Source: Epinephelus fuscoguttatus (taxonomy: Eukaryota; Chordata; Actinopteri; Perciformes; Serranidae). From it: DNA of 64,000 bases. Positions 46,325 to 58,100 of the stretch are shown here, piece after piece. A model generated the notes under the pieces. That model made no database searches and was not told the origin of the DNA. It worked only from the letters and a program-made list of their open reading frames with translations. The translations under genes were made by a program, and so were the position numbers. Numbering within the stretch: position 1 is the first letter of the stretch; every line of letters starts with the position of its first letter. The DNA lies in the NCBI RefSeq assembly GCF_011397635.1, contig NC_064773.1, positions 6,158,782-6,222,781 of the forward strand, in the 5' to 3' direction.

Positions 46325-49170
46325 AGCGTCATACCGTCTTAATCTCCTCCCTGAGGGAAGATTATAAATCACAAAGTGCTGTTATTAAGACACAGGTGAC
46401 ACAGGATTACAGTCAGGATCACAGCGGGTTTATTTGAGGATGCCTTGTTGGGTTTTGTGTAATCAGTGAGATGCACTCCACAGATCGATGGCTGCAGTTA
46501 TTGCAACATCAGTGAGGAAAGCAAAGCAGCAGTTCATGCTCTGTGTTCCACAATTACACATGAATATAAGTCAGGAAAGTCAGTTTGTATGGACCAAGAT
46601 CTCACCTTGTGTCTCTCCCGGTGGTCCGGCATGTGTGACTGGTGGCAAGAAAGAAAATTAGGATTAAAATCACATAAAACCATCAAACTTATTTATTATA
46701 CATTGAGAAAAATCTGTATTTTTTCTGCAACAATTTGAGAAAAAGTTGTATTTTTATGTTGTTTTTTTTTAAACCCACATTTAGAAAGACTTTAGAGATA
46801 ATGCACTGACGTGTCAGCAGGACAAAAGTGAGTTTTAAAGGCTCAAAGGTCAGGACAAGAACTTAGATTTCATTTCAAAAACTAATTTACAGACAAGAAA
46901 AAAAAGTTTGTTGCAATATCCATAAGACAAACATTTTGTATTTTTTATGCAGCAAACAAAGAATAAGTTGCTCGTATTTTTCACATGATTTAACTTACAT
47001 TTAGACAAACATTAGAGATAATGCGTTGCCCACAAAAGTGAGTTTTTAAGTGAGTTTTAAACCTTTGAAATCCTGGACTGACATCACTTTTCTTGTGCTG
47101 CGTTTCGACGCCTTTCACACGTTTTCAAACCTCTGAACTTTGGTTTGATTTCGGAGAATGAGCAACGAGCAACTTGACAAGAGATGTCCTGAAAACTGCA
47201 AGAAATCAGAAGATTTAGAAAATAATTTTCAAAAATCTAGGTAAAAATGTACAGAAAAATAAGTTTATATTTATCATAACTATTCATTTAAAATGATGTT
47301 ACAGAATTATAATTTTTAAGCACCTTTTCAAGTCATTCACCTGTTTTTGATTTTTACTTTTCTTTTTTTTATTGAAAATTTTCCTCTACTTTGGACTCAT
47401 TTCTTGCTAATTTGGGGGTGATTTTCGCTAAATTTGCTCACTGTCGTCTTCACATGTTTGTAAAAGAAGTCAAGCCAATGTGCTTTGGTTTCAAAGGGTT
47501 AAAGGTCGAAGGTCAGGGTGAGGATTTCATTAGATTCTATTTCAAAAACTGATTTAAGATGAATAAGACATTCATTTTGTATTTTTTCTGCAACAACACA
47601 TTTAGACAAACATTAGAGATAATGCGTTGCCTTGGCAGCAGCACAAAAGTGAGTTTTTTAAGTGAGTTTTAAACCTTTGAAATCGCTTTTCTTTAGATGC
47701 CTTTCACGAGTATTTAAACCTCTGAACTCTGAGCAATTTGGTTTTATTTCTTTTAAAAACACGGGGAAAATTTCACATCAATGACAAAAATGGAGAACCA
47801 TACAGAGGTGGAGGTGTGGTTGTTTTTCTTTCCCAACTTTGATCATTTCTGATCCATTTGTGAATTAATTAATATATATATTTATACGCCAAAATGTCCT
47901 AAGATTTAGTTTTAGCACATCCTGTCTGTATATATTTAAGGAATAGTATCCTTGTATTTAATTTAAGTATTTTTTTTTCTTTTTTTGGTTTTTGGTTTTC
48001 TAGATAAGTATCTTTGTCCTTTTACTTTTTTCTTTTTAAAATAATATATTCAAACACACAAATGGAAACCTGACACATTTTTGGAACTGCTCCTGCGCTG
48101 TAATTTGAGCATCTGCAACACGGGGAAAGGGCAATGACCAACGTGGCAAGAAATTTGTAGATACACTAAATCATTTATAAAAATCTATGGAATAAAATGT
48201 ACAGGAAAATATATTCATATTAATCATAATGGTATATTTAAAATTATGTTAAAGAATTGTTTATTGTTTGTTTTTAAGCACATTCTCAAGTCATTTCCTT
48301 GTTTTTGTTTTATTTTTTCTTGTACTTTTTGCAAATTTCTTGCTAATTTTTGGGGTAGTTTCCCCGAAATTTTGTTCACTGCCTTCTTCTCGTGTTTGTG
48401 AAAGAAATCAAGCCAATCTGCGCTGGTTTCAAAGGGTTAAAGGTCAAAGGTCAGGGCAAGGATTTCATTAGATTTAATTTCAAAAACTGATTTGTACACA
48501 AGGCAGAAAGGTTTCTGTAACAATACCGAAAATCCACCAAGCAAAATTTGCCCGGTAAGATGAATAAGACATACAGTTGGTAGTTTTTGTGCAACAGTTT
48601 AGAGATTAGACAAGAGATCATTAAATATTGGCAAAAAATACCTTCCTGTGGTACAAAGGTGAGTTTTTAAGTAGGTTTAAAGGCCAAAGGTCAGGACAGG
48701 AGTTTAGATTTGATCAAAAATTCATGCTATCTAATAAAATACAGTTTACAACTTTTACAGTACTTGCAAGATGAGAAAATAAACTCTTTCTCTTTAGACT
48801 GATGTCAAAATGAGTGAAAATCATGAAGTCCCATAAAAGCAAATTTTGTAAAAATAACAGAGGAAGTCAGAAATCAAAATGAGACCAAACAGCCACCAAC
48901 AGCTGCAAAATCTGCATCATCATATACATCAGAATATTCAGTTTAAGATCATAAATCATGACCAATCTGATCCTTACTCTGAGTTAAGATCGACGTCAGT
49001 CTAAAAAGTGTTTAAAGTTCTGTTCTTTAAATCAAAACCCGTCTCCCAGTCCCTGTTAGCGCCGTCCAACTCACCCTCTCTTCCTCCCATTCTCCATCTA
49101 TCACAAACTCAAAGCAGCGGCCCTGTTGGAGGAGCAGGAGCCCCAGAAGCAGCAGCAGCAGACGCCTCAT
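37025..49170 (-). CDS. itih2: Inter-alpha-trypsin inhibitor heavy chain 2
   Basis: A secreted heavy chain that is cross-linked through chondroitin sulphate and transferred to hyaluronan. Twenty-one coding exons join in phase: 49075-49170, 46606-46638, 46230-46268, 44472-44644, 44287-44391, 44032-44194, 43842-43949, 42265-42393, 42044-42160, 41726-41894, 41513-41638, 41177-41358, 40172-40357, 39904-40043, 39589-39761, 39195-39359, 38960-39073, 38302-38500, 38037-38209, 37264-37375, 37025-37172. They give 949 residues (human about 946). Signal peptide 1-18 is followed by a propeptide with furin-type RHKR at 41-44. The VIT domain (about 57-185) is followed by VWA with MIDAS D309-V-S311-G-S313. 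The Asp-Pro cleavage/attachment motif NDPHF is at 704-708. A C-terminal propeptide carries LLHRVWKKHPVNVDFLGIYI and NSGKGFIDGHY. ITIH2 rather than ITIH1/3/4 is supported by sequence and by synteny with kin. Confidence 0.96.
37479..37990 (+). repeat. Family Y repeat copy in itih2 intron 19
   Basis: It shares gcagacctcctgtctgtctc, cctcagtggaaacaaagctt and gccataggcttgtgctaata with the copy at 8,779. It includes the downstream gtgttttggaggtgttactg block. Confidence 0.85.
40437..40965 (+). repeat. Two tandem family Y repeat copies in itih2 intron 12
   Basis: The first copy (40,437-40,690) and second copy (40,773-40,965) both contain tgctaggctaatttatacaa and taaaatgccataggcttgtg, in the same orientation. 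This is a local duplication or a double insertion. Confidence 0.85.
42394..43841. other. itih2 intron 7, non-coding
   Basis: No exon seen. A block at about 43,250-43,630 differs in texture and may be a transposon remnant, but I could not assign it. Confidence 0.35.
44645..44863 (-). other. In-frame ORF extension upstream of itih2 exon 4
   Basis: The frame of exon 4 stays open for 73 codons into intron 3 (MKQFEMKTKDKGGNGVVKIK ... VVLSLPAQ), ending at the acceptor ttacccgcacag. The sequence is Lys-rich and Ser/Pro-rich without a known domain. It could be an alternative, extended exon 4 or chance openness. The main model uses the acceptor at 44,644, which restores phase with exon 3. Confidence 0.2.
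45443..45778. repeat. Nested inverted repeats in itih2 intron 3
   Basis: An outer pair of 49-bp arms (45,443-45,491 and 45,730-45,778) matches at 48 of 49 positions when reverse-complemented. An inner pair of 22-bp arms (45,584-45,605 and 45,696-45,717) is perfect. The surroundings (45,300-45,930) are AT-rich and contain repeated ttctgaattaa and cagaattatgag words, suggesting a decayed foldback or tandem element able to form a long hairpin. Confidence 0.85.
46274..46322. repeat. (CA)n microsatellite at the itih2 exon 3 acceptor
   Basis: A dinucleotide tract of about 49 bp reads as (TG)n in the itih2 pre-mRNA. It runs directly into tttcag, the 3' splice site of the 39-bp exon 3. The acceptor therefore lacks a normal pyrimidine tract apart from three Ts and the alternating TG. 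Confidence 0.95.
46740..48700. repeat. Degenerate direct duplications in itih2 intron 1
   Basis: The segment at about 47,170-47,560 is repeated at about 48,118-48,500, offset roughly 940-950 bp (compare caagccaatgtgctttggtt with caagccaatctgcgctggtt, and tttcaaagggttaaaggtc in both). A second word, attagagataatgcgttg, recurs near 47,010 and 47,612, with diverged forms near 46,790 and 48,610. The unit is AT-rich and non-coding. Confidence 0.75.
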
Positions 49171-49172
49171 GT

Positions 49173-50094
49173 TTCCAGGCCTGTGGGCTCAAACACACGT
49201 ACAATCACACACACATATATAAAAAATAACACACACAGAGCGCAGGGAGAGTGACGGTCCTTCTGCAGAGAGCCTGGAGGGAAACACAGCCGAGTTGAAA
49301 ACTGAAGGTTAAACTCCACTGAGCTGATCGACTCGCAGCCCCAGTCAATATTTGTTGTGTTTCATGTGAGCCGGAGGGGAGAAGGAAACTTTGAAACTTG
49401 ACCTGCAGTGTGGGCAGGGTAAATAGGATCACTTATTCAACACAGATTTCACATCACGCAGACGGTTTAAAGATTCTGATGTAAACGTCACAAACTGTGG
49501 AGAAACGTGGAGCACGTGTGGCCAAATATCATCCTGATGTGCTGCTGATATTAAAGTAGCAGCTTTTTAAAATCACATAAAGACACAGAGATGAATATTT
49601 TCATGGCACATTTCCCAGTTTACATTAGAGAGATGTAATGCTGCATTGTGGCCACACGATGGCGCCAGAGTAGGTCTAACTGCTGAGGCCTTTACTCCCC
49701 TCAGTCGCACTGTAATGCTGAAAGTAAATGTCTCTATTGGCAACTTGACTTAATGTTTGATTTTTAGGGAGAAAACTGGTTTTAAATTATGTTTTTTTTT
49801 AACTGAACAATGATATAAAAGCAAAGTGTGTCCTGAGGTGATTCAGAATCATTTTGGTTGTCTGATTACATTAAAAAAAACCCAAATAACACCCTTGTTT
49901 AAAGGTGTTTAACATATATCGTCTTTGTTTATTAGTCTATATCATAACAATAGTATTAAACATTTAGAGTTACATTATTTATTATGGAGTAGTTTTGGTC
50001 AGATTTCCAACCTTCTCACTGGAAAAATACTGCCATTGTATCTCTGCATACCATTGAGTTACATTTGTATGTAGATAACCTGACACTTTATATT
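49173..50094. other. itih2 5' flank / itih2-itih5 intergenic
   Basis: The itih2 promoter must lie here. A TATATA-like block is near 49,217-49,224, but I could not fix a start site. No other gene is seen. Confidence 0.4.
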
Positions 50095-51130
50095 TCTAAC
50101 AATACTGTGGATAACGTGTAGGCACAAAACGGCTTATCGTTGGGAAAAGGTCATGTTTTGGCTTAAAATACCCATGATCGGTAGTGTAAACGTAGTGACA
50201 GGTGGCTAAAAAAACACCCACATTCGGTGGCACAAATGGCGCCGCAAACATCTCGGCAGGTTGCTGAAAAAAGCAACACATTCTCACGCCGACCTCGTCA
50301 CATATTGAAGTTTGGTCTACGTCCACATACGACGTGCAAGGTACCCAGGGTGCGTTGGTTGTTGATGTTCTGGGACGCCGTGTCAAGTTCTGCCTGTTAC
50401 ATGCATTGTCTGTTTTCATAATACATGTCTGTATCATGCCGACGTTTAAGGACGCCTTTTTTCATTGGTTTGTGACGCCACAAGTCTCCACCCAAGGGCC
50501 AGATTTCGACGGCTTCAGAGTGAGATTGGGCTCGCAAAGACACCAGTGTTCAGTGGCACAAACGCTGGTTGCTAAAAACCACCCATGCTTGTTGGCATAA
50601 AGACTTACAGAAACGCAGCCACCGGCCTTTGTTTATTAGGATATGTCATAAAAATAGTAGTAGTATATATTTGAGGCAGCTGATAGAAGATCGTGGTTAA
50701 TCAACCCAATCGGCTGAAAAAACAAAAAACACTTGATTATGGTGAGGAAAAGATCACGTTTGGGCTTTATAAAAATCCTGGTGTTCATTGCACAGTCACA
50801 GCTTGAGAAGCCGTTGTCTCTGTGAAAAGCGCTTTTCCCCGCAGGAAATGCAATGTCTAACTGAAAAACTACCTCTTTCTGTGGCACTAACCCCACTGTA
50901 AAATGGCAATGGGTCACTAAAGAGCACTCACACTGGTGGCTGAAACGCTGCTGGACATGCAGCGATGACTCCTCAAGCGCACCCAGTTTGTCGTTTGCTG
51001 CAGTGGCCTGCAGCTTGGCAGACGTCTTGCCTAGCTTGCACGCCACCCACCATCTCCTCCACATCCCAATGACAAAACCAGTAACTACGTCACTTTGAAA
51101 ACGCTGATACGATACTACTTGATATGATGA
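50095..51130. repeat. Family X repeat copies between itih2 and itih5
   Basis: Blocks include gcgttggttgttgatgttct, caagttctgcctgttacatg and tttggcttaaaatacccatg. They also occur in inverted orientation at 55.3, 58.6 and 61.3 kb. The 171-codon minus-strand frame here falls within this repeat and has no domain. Confidence 0.7.
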
Positions 51131-51244
51131 ATGTGGGATGACACTCTCCATCGTAACAATGAGGATGCTCTGGATTTATATGTCTAGGAAACACTATCAG
51201 TTCCTATAGTGCCAAAGTTCTCCAAAATCTCTAAAAACAATATT

Positions 51245-51571
51245 CATTCATCTGTGGCATTGGTCGCAGAAGGCTGGAGCCTATCCCAGCTGACACTGGG
51301 TGAGAGGCAGGGTTCACCCTGGACAGGTCACCAGACTATCACAGGGCTGACACATAGAGACAGACAACCATTCACACTCACATTCACACCTACGGACAAT
51401 TTAGAGTCACCAATTAACCTGCATGTCTTTGGACTGTGGGAGGAAGCTGGAGCACCTGGAGGAAACCCACGCTGACACAGGGAGAACATGCACACTCCGC
51501 ACAGAAGGGCTCCCACACCCTGGGTTTGAACCAGGAACAAACAACAGTGCTGACAAACTCTCCAAACTCTT
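51245..51571 (-). mobile_element. tRNA-derived SINE (family i), minus orientation
   Basis: Reverse-complemented, it contains ccagggtgtgggagcccttc, the body cttcctccc...acagtccaaag and the 3' part gtgatagtctggtgacctgt. The direct repeat taaaaacaatatt flanks it (51,232-51,244 and 51,572-51,584). The tRNA-like head is partly replaced by unrelated sequence. Confidence 0.85.
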
Positions 51572-52087
51572 TAAAAACAATATTTTGAAAATGAATTCAA
51601 TAAATCTAAAGACGCAGAGTCCAATAAAGTGACTAGCACACAGCATGTCAAACCTTTTGAATTTACTACGGACTGATTGACCTAGAGGTTCATACCCGCC
51701 GCCTAGTGGTGAGTGTGAGTAGCACATGTGGGAGATTTTTGTTTGAAATGCTGCAATGATTTCTTCACTTATATCATTATTTACAATTGAGTTTAAATGT
51801 CGTTAAACTCCTCCATAAAAAACACATGTAAGTGGCATGTAACCCTGCTCTCTCTGGACACGTTTAGGGACTTTTTCCGGGTTGAACTCATAATTAAAGA
51901 AAAAAAAAAAGAAAAAACATTCCGGCACTCCCTGAAGGCAGCAGCAGCCCAAATTGCCCCTCATTGAGCAGTGGGACAGAAACACAGCATCCCTCTCCCC
52001 AGGTGGGCGTATTCTTCTTCTCCCCGCTCTGTGCGGTCACTCGGCTCTGGACACACGGAGACTTGGAGACTCTGCGCGCTGGAAATA

Positions 52088-52108
52088 ATGTCCCATTTAT
52101 CTTTTTAA
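52088..52108 (+). promoter_or_regulatory. Upstream ORF in the itih5 leader
   Basis: A six-codon ORF (MSHLSF, stop) ends 24 bases before the itih5 start codon. If the mRNA starts upstream of 52,088 this could reduce initiation at the main start. Confidence 0.4.
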
Positions 52109-52132
52109 GTTTTACTGGAGAAGGACTGCAAG

Positions 52133-55100
52133 ATGCTGCTGCTGCTGCTGACTTCACTGATCTGCCTCATCCCGAGTGCGCTGGGGCAACTGGAGGAATC
52201 CCAGTTTGGAGATGACGCTGATCTGGAGCTCGCAGACTTTGAACTAGACATTGTAAGACATTTAAAGTCTGAGGTGTTGTATATTCTGCTGCTGGGATTT
52301 CATTATCTAACTGCTTTGTTTGCACACACAGGCGCCACGCAGGGTCCCACGGCAGGTGAAAACTATGTTGACCAAGGTAAAGCCAGATTTACTGCAGATA
52401 TGACGCTATTTGAATATTAAAATTTAGATGCAAAATGTTGGTTTGGTTGGTTCGAGTCCATATGTAACACTTTAAATAGCCAAAGGAAGCGAAGGAAGAC
52501 AAAATGGTTTGTTTGAATCGAAGGATAAAAACAAGCCTTGTGTTTTACGCACGATAATTTGGCACATCTGCTAAATATTGATGCCTTTTAATCTGTCAAT
52601 AATCTGAGAGCTGAGGAATTTATGATGAACTGACCCCTTTAAACGCTTGGCAGAACATAAGTTTATATTTGTTATGGTGATCTGAAATGCATGACCTAGT
52701 TTGAGTTATTTAGAGCATGTTTTATCACCCTAAACTTGCGCGCTTTGGGCGTGACGCGCAGGAGATCCGCCAAGCGCGCAGATGTGCCAGAGTATGTAAT
52801 GTGCTGGGTCTCAGCTCATGGGAACAAATTCCTCAGCCTGTGTTTGGTTATTGTAACTATGGGGAAAGTCAGGTTTCATTGGAGTGAGATATTTTGGCTA
52901 ATCAAAAATAAAAGATTTTCAATGTGCACAGCAATGGCGCGTAAAATCGTGCCAAATTATTTTTTCAAACGGAGATGTGGAACTCCAGGTGATATTTAGG
53001 TGTTGGTGTTTTAACGTTACCTCTGCAGGAGACCAAACCTCACATCCAGGAGCTCTCCATCAAGACCACCATCATCTCCCGCTACGCCTTCACCGCGGTG
53101 TACTGCGCCATGCTCAACCGGCACTCCGCCGCTGCAGAGGGCGTCTTCCAGTTCCAGATCCCCGCTGGTGCCTATGTCTCTAACTTCACCATGTAAGAGT
53201 CGCACAGGACACCTGAGCTGCAACAAGAACTCACAGACAGAGAGACTGAAAATCACAGTAACACGATGAAAGCGTTATAGATTTGGATTTTAGGAAGAAG
53301 TGCGTTCTTCTAAACGTGATGAAAACACCTTTACAACATAAACAATGGGCATGTGATTGTAAAATACTCTGAACCCACTCTGGAGCATATCATTTGGTGT
53401 TGAAACATACAACTCACCAAAGAAAATGGGTACAATGACAACATACAATACCCCTGACCCTTTGAAATGAGTCTTCTTGCAGGGATGCACCGATCTGACT
53501 TTATCAGGCCGGGTACCGATACCTGGGCTTTGGGTATCAGCCGATAGCAGTGCCAATATTATATTGTTTATTAATAAGCTTAAACACTGCTTTCCAAACT
53601 TTGTGAAACAAAACTGAATAAATAAAGACAGAGATAGAATTTTACCGGTTAAAAAAAATCTTTTACCTTTTAAAAGCAGCGACAAGAAGTCAAAACTCAA
53701 TTAGGCAATAGAGCTGCATAAAATAAGACCAACATGCAAACATTAAATCACACTGAAGACACATACTAGAGCAAACAAAGCTGATGCAAACTACACAGGA
53801 ATCAAAATTAAATTATGAATAAATCAAAATGTTATGTTTAGGTTTAGTACAAATAGGAATGTAAATTCCAGACTAACATTAAAACTGAAACCGCAAACAA
53901 AGAATTGACTTTAACAGATAGGCCCCAATGTCACTGACATCTGATCCAGCTATTTGAGTCTGTATCAGCCTGAAATCTGATATCAGGATAAGATCGGTGT
54001 CCCTACTTAAGACAAACACATTCTCGACCCCAACACCAGTGAGAACAGTGACGTGTAAAAAAGGTTATAAAATACTAAAATATTAAAACCATTACAAACA
54101 ACCACAGGCCACTGAAAACATGTATGTTTTAAGACTTGTCTTAGGGGGAGCATTTGGTCAAGAGTGGAAGGCTATAACTTTTGGAGCAGCTTCCGCAACA
54201 ACACATTATCACTCCAACCTCGTCACGCATCGACGTCTGGCCATGGACATAACACGTCCACATATGACGCAATCTGGAAATCCATCAGTAAAAAAAACAA
54301 AAAACAAACAAAAAAACCCACTTTTTTTTCTTCCTTTGCCTCTGGAGGCACAGCCCGGAGTTTTTCGACTAACGGAAGTCCAGGGGCCTCGGCGATCGCT
54401 CATGCCCTTCACTTCCGGCGGTGCCCCCAGGGAATGGCCGTGTTGTTTACAAATACTTCGGGTGGAAAACATCGTTCAAACTCACCCCCCCCCCCCCCCC
54501 CCGTCGTCTTTCACACAGGGCTGCCGACAGATTCTACAATGTAAATTGCAGAATCTGTCTTGAGAGATTACATATGACGTGCAAGGTACCCCTCCCTCCC
54601 GCCCCTCTCCGACTTTTGCCCCCTCAACTTTCGTCCTTGTCCCACTGTGTTTCCCCCTGATGCCACCGGGCGCCGTTAAACTAAAACAGCAACCAGTCGT
54701 GAATCATGCAGACGTTGACCTTTTTTTTTGTCTGTTGGTTTCTGACACCTCAAGTCACTGCCCAAGCGCCAGATTTCGACGACTTCGAGATGAGTCCGAG
54801 CTCACTGCAAAGGCACAATTATGATGCTCCAGGTATCCCTCCAGCATCGGTTTTGGATGTTCAGGGACAGTATGTCAGTTTACACTTGTTACATGAGCCC
54901 AGTCTCACTCTGAAGTCGTTAAAATCTAGCGCTCGGACAGTGACTTGTGACGTCAGAAAACAACAAAAGAAAGTCGTCATTTAATGTCGGCATGATATGC
55001 AGCTGGTTGGTGTTACAGTTTAGCAGCACCCGGCAGCATCAGGGGGAAATGCAGCGGGACAAGGACGAAAGTTGAAGGGGGCAAGCATGAAGTGTGGTGG

Positions 55101-58100
55101 ATGGGTCCAACAAACATTGACTTTCACCCAAGAGAGTGGTGTTTGTGTCCCATAAGATGCTAAAGCCAAACCCTGTTCTTTTATCCTAAACCTAACCACA
55201 TTTGTTTGTTGCTGAAGGGAAAAAAAAGCATCAATTCACGGTCTTGCACAGACATAGTGCTTTTATTTTGAAAGAGACTGTATGTAAATGTTAAATTTAA
55301 TTATGTATTTTGAATGAAGACAATGCATGTAACAGGCAGAACTTGACACAGTGTCCCAGAACGTCAACAACCAACACACCCAGGGTACCTTGGACGTCGT
55401 CGTGGAAAGTCACTACAGAGTAACTTATTAAAATGGAGAGCAGAGATAATATTAAAACTGCCAGAAAACATTTTGGAAGCCATTTGTAAACCAAAAAAAT
55501 TCATCAGCAGAAAATGACGCACCAAAGCTACCACTTAGAACTACAGCAACAGCATTGTCCTGTCCATCTGGAGGGATTTACAGGGTTGCTATGGAGACGT
55601 TAGCAAAGAGACAAGACGGGGTTAAAACTTTAATACTGCTGTAAAAACACACACGGTGACCAGAGTTCACCCATAAACAGGTAACAACAGGATTTAACCG
55701 CACAGATTCAGTGTTTTTGTGAGAGAACGCCCAGCTGAAATGTGACAATAGGAACTCCTGAATATGAGCGCCACTCTAATCCTCGACCTTTGACCCCTGT
55801 GAACCAGGATCATAGGAGGGCGTGTCTACCAGAGCGAGGTCAGGCCTAAGGCAAAGAGGGTCAAGCAGGAGAACGGCAGAGCTAAGAACAAAGAGTCAGG
55901 TGATGCAAGGTAAGAAACCTGAGAGTGTGTGTGTGTGTGTGTGTGTGGCCACTCCTATGGTCTGGCGTCTCCTCCTAATTACACAGCAGCATCCGCTCCC
56001 TCTAATGTTCCTATTTTGCAAACACAGATTGATAATATCCCAACTAGACGGCCACAGAGAGTGAGTGTGTGTCCTGTGTGTGTGTGCGTGAGTCTGAAAT
56101 AAGATCATTCCTCCAGAGACGAGATGACTGTCGTATAAATCTGCGACCCAGGAGACGTGACATATGGAAGGAGTGACATCACGTTTCCAGCTGTCATATG
56201 AAAAAGTGACATTTTATTAAATGTGATTTGGTGATTCAGTGACTCCGCTGTAAAAAGACGGAGCAGACGGAGGAAGAAGATTGAAGTGGAAGATTAGACA
56301 GAGGCAGCACTTCATATTCATGATATCACCACTTGGACTGTTGAGTTCACAGCTCCACCTCGTCTCTACTCCTCCTGTTTTCATATTTATTTCTTCTTCT
56401 CTCGTCTGTATTTAATGTTTTTCTGTTTACAGCTGCTGCTCTTTTCATTTCACACATGTTAATGAGTAAAATCAATATTCAAAATCTTACTGAGGGGCAG
56501 TGATGGATAAAAATCAATAACACAAGAAAAAAAAGTTACATAAAAAAGCTCCTTAAATAAACTATTTACGTGGATTAAACCAAGGTACATCTTGACTAAA
56601 CACAGCAAAGACAAGTCCTCTGTGTTTTTCAAGTTTCAATTTCTAATGTTAAAGTCACCATGTGGAGAATCTGAACATTCCAGCTGGTGGCACCACCAAG
56701 TGGTCGTCTTAGAGGTGACTCTGTAGCCGGCAATTCACGGCAAACTAACACTGGATGACTACAACAGGATTCAAAACGGGTTTCAACGCCTTCAGTTTTA
56801 AATATGTTTTCACTGACCTCCGTGTTGAGAGAGAGAAACACATGGAGGTACTTTTACTGAATTCATGTCTGACCTTATAAACGATACACTTTTTTGGAAA
56901 ATGAGGTACGTAAACAGCTAAAGCAAGATAGCAGCAACAAGTAAATTCACAATTCCATTTAGCTTGTGTGAAATCTACAGCATGGTTGCCAGAAGAAAAC
57001 GTTGGCATTGTACATTTCTTCAAACCATAGATACATTCTCGGAACCCACCGGCTGTATTCGGCGTCTGACTTCCGGCAGACGGCGATACAGCCTCTGGGG
57101 GCAGACTGCCGATTTTTTGGCATTCCGGTTTGATTTGGGCGGAGGAGGCGAATTTCCGTTTCCGACTTCCGTTTATATATAAGTAAATATGCTGAACCAT
57201 TGCGATGGATACATAGTTTGCAGTAACGCCAATTATGTTCCGCCTCGTTAGTTCACCGCACAGAGCTTTTAACCTGGCAACAACTGCAGCCAGCTCAAAC
57301 GTGATTGGTCAATATCACACGGACTACAAACAGCCTACAACCGGAAACCAGGGCTCTTCCGCTCTTCTTCCGGAGGCAAGATCTCTGGGGTTTGCCTACA
57401 GACTGTACATTCACTGAATGTAGAGTCTGTATATAGAGACTACCATAGATACGTTACATTTGTACGCTCACATGTATAATATCGACGTTAGTGTATGAGA
57501 CGGCTGCCAAGTTGCAGATAACTGTTCAAGACCAACAAACAACAGGTTGTTTTTTGACTGGTGTCCGCGTTTCCAGCTGTGTTTAAGCCAATAAACATGG
57601 TTGTTTTTTAAGCCCAGTTCAGACCCAATATTTGCAACGAGAAGAGTTGAAACTGGAACTACTTACAATGCGCTGTTCTGCAACGTTCTAAAAAAACTGC
57701 CGGTTCACACCAATGCAACTGGATGAGATGATGTATCATCTCTATGCAACAACTCTGTGTACTTCTGTTCTGATTTCCAGCTTCTCAGGTTCATTTTGTT
57801 TTGTTTCTTAAAATATGAATGAGGATAGTGATAGTGAGATACTGGCTACAGCTGCATTTGGAGTAGAGATGAAAGGGAGAAAAACAGAACGAGCATCAGA
57901 TGGACTGTATTCATAATAACTATGGTACAATAATATAAATAGCCGGCGTCGGTAGCGTAGTAGATATTGCTGGCGCCCCATGTACAGAGGCGATGCTTCG
58001 CTGCAGCAGATGCAGGTTAGGTTCCGGCTTGCAACGCTTTGCTGCATGTCATCCCCCTCTCTTTCTCTCTCTCTCTCCCCATTTCACACTGTCCTGTCAA

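Noticed and set aside
50636-51151. 171-codon minus-strand ORF
   Set aside because: It lies in family X repeat sequence, has no domain, and its parts recur elsewhere without an open frame.
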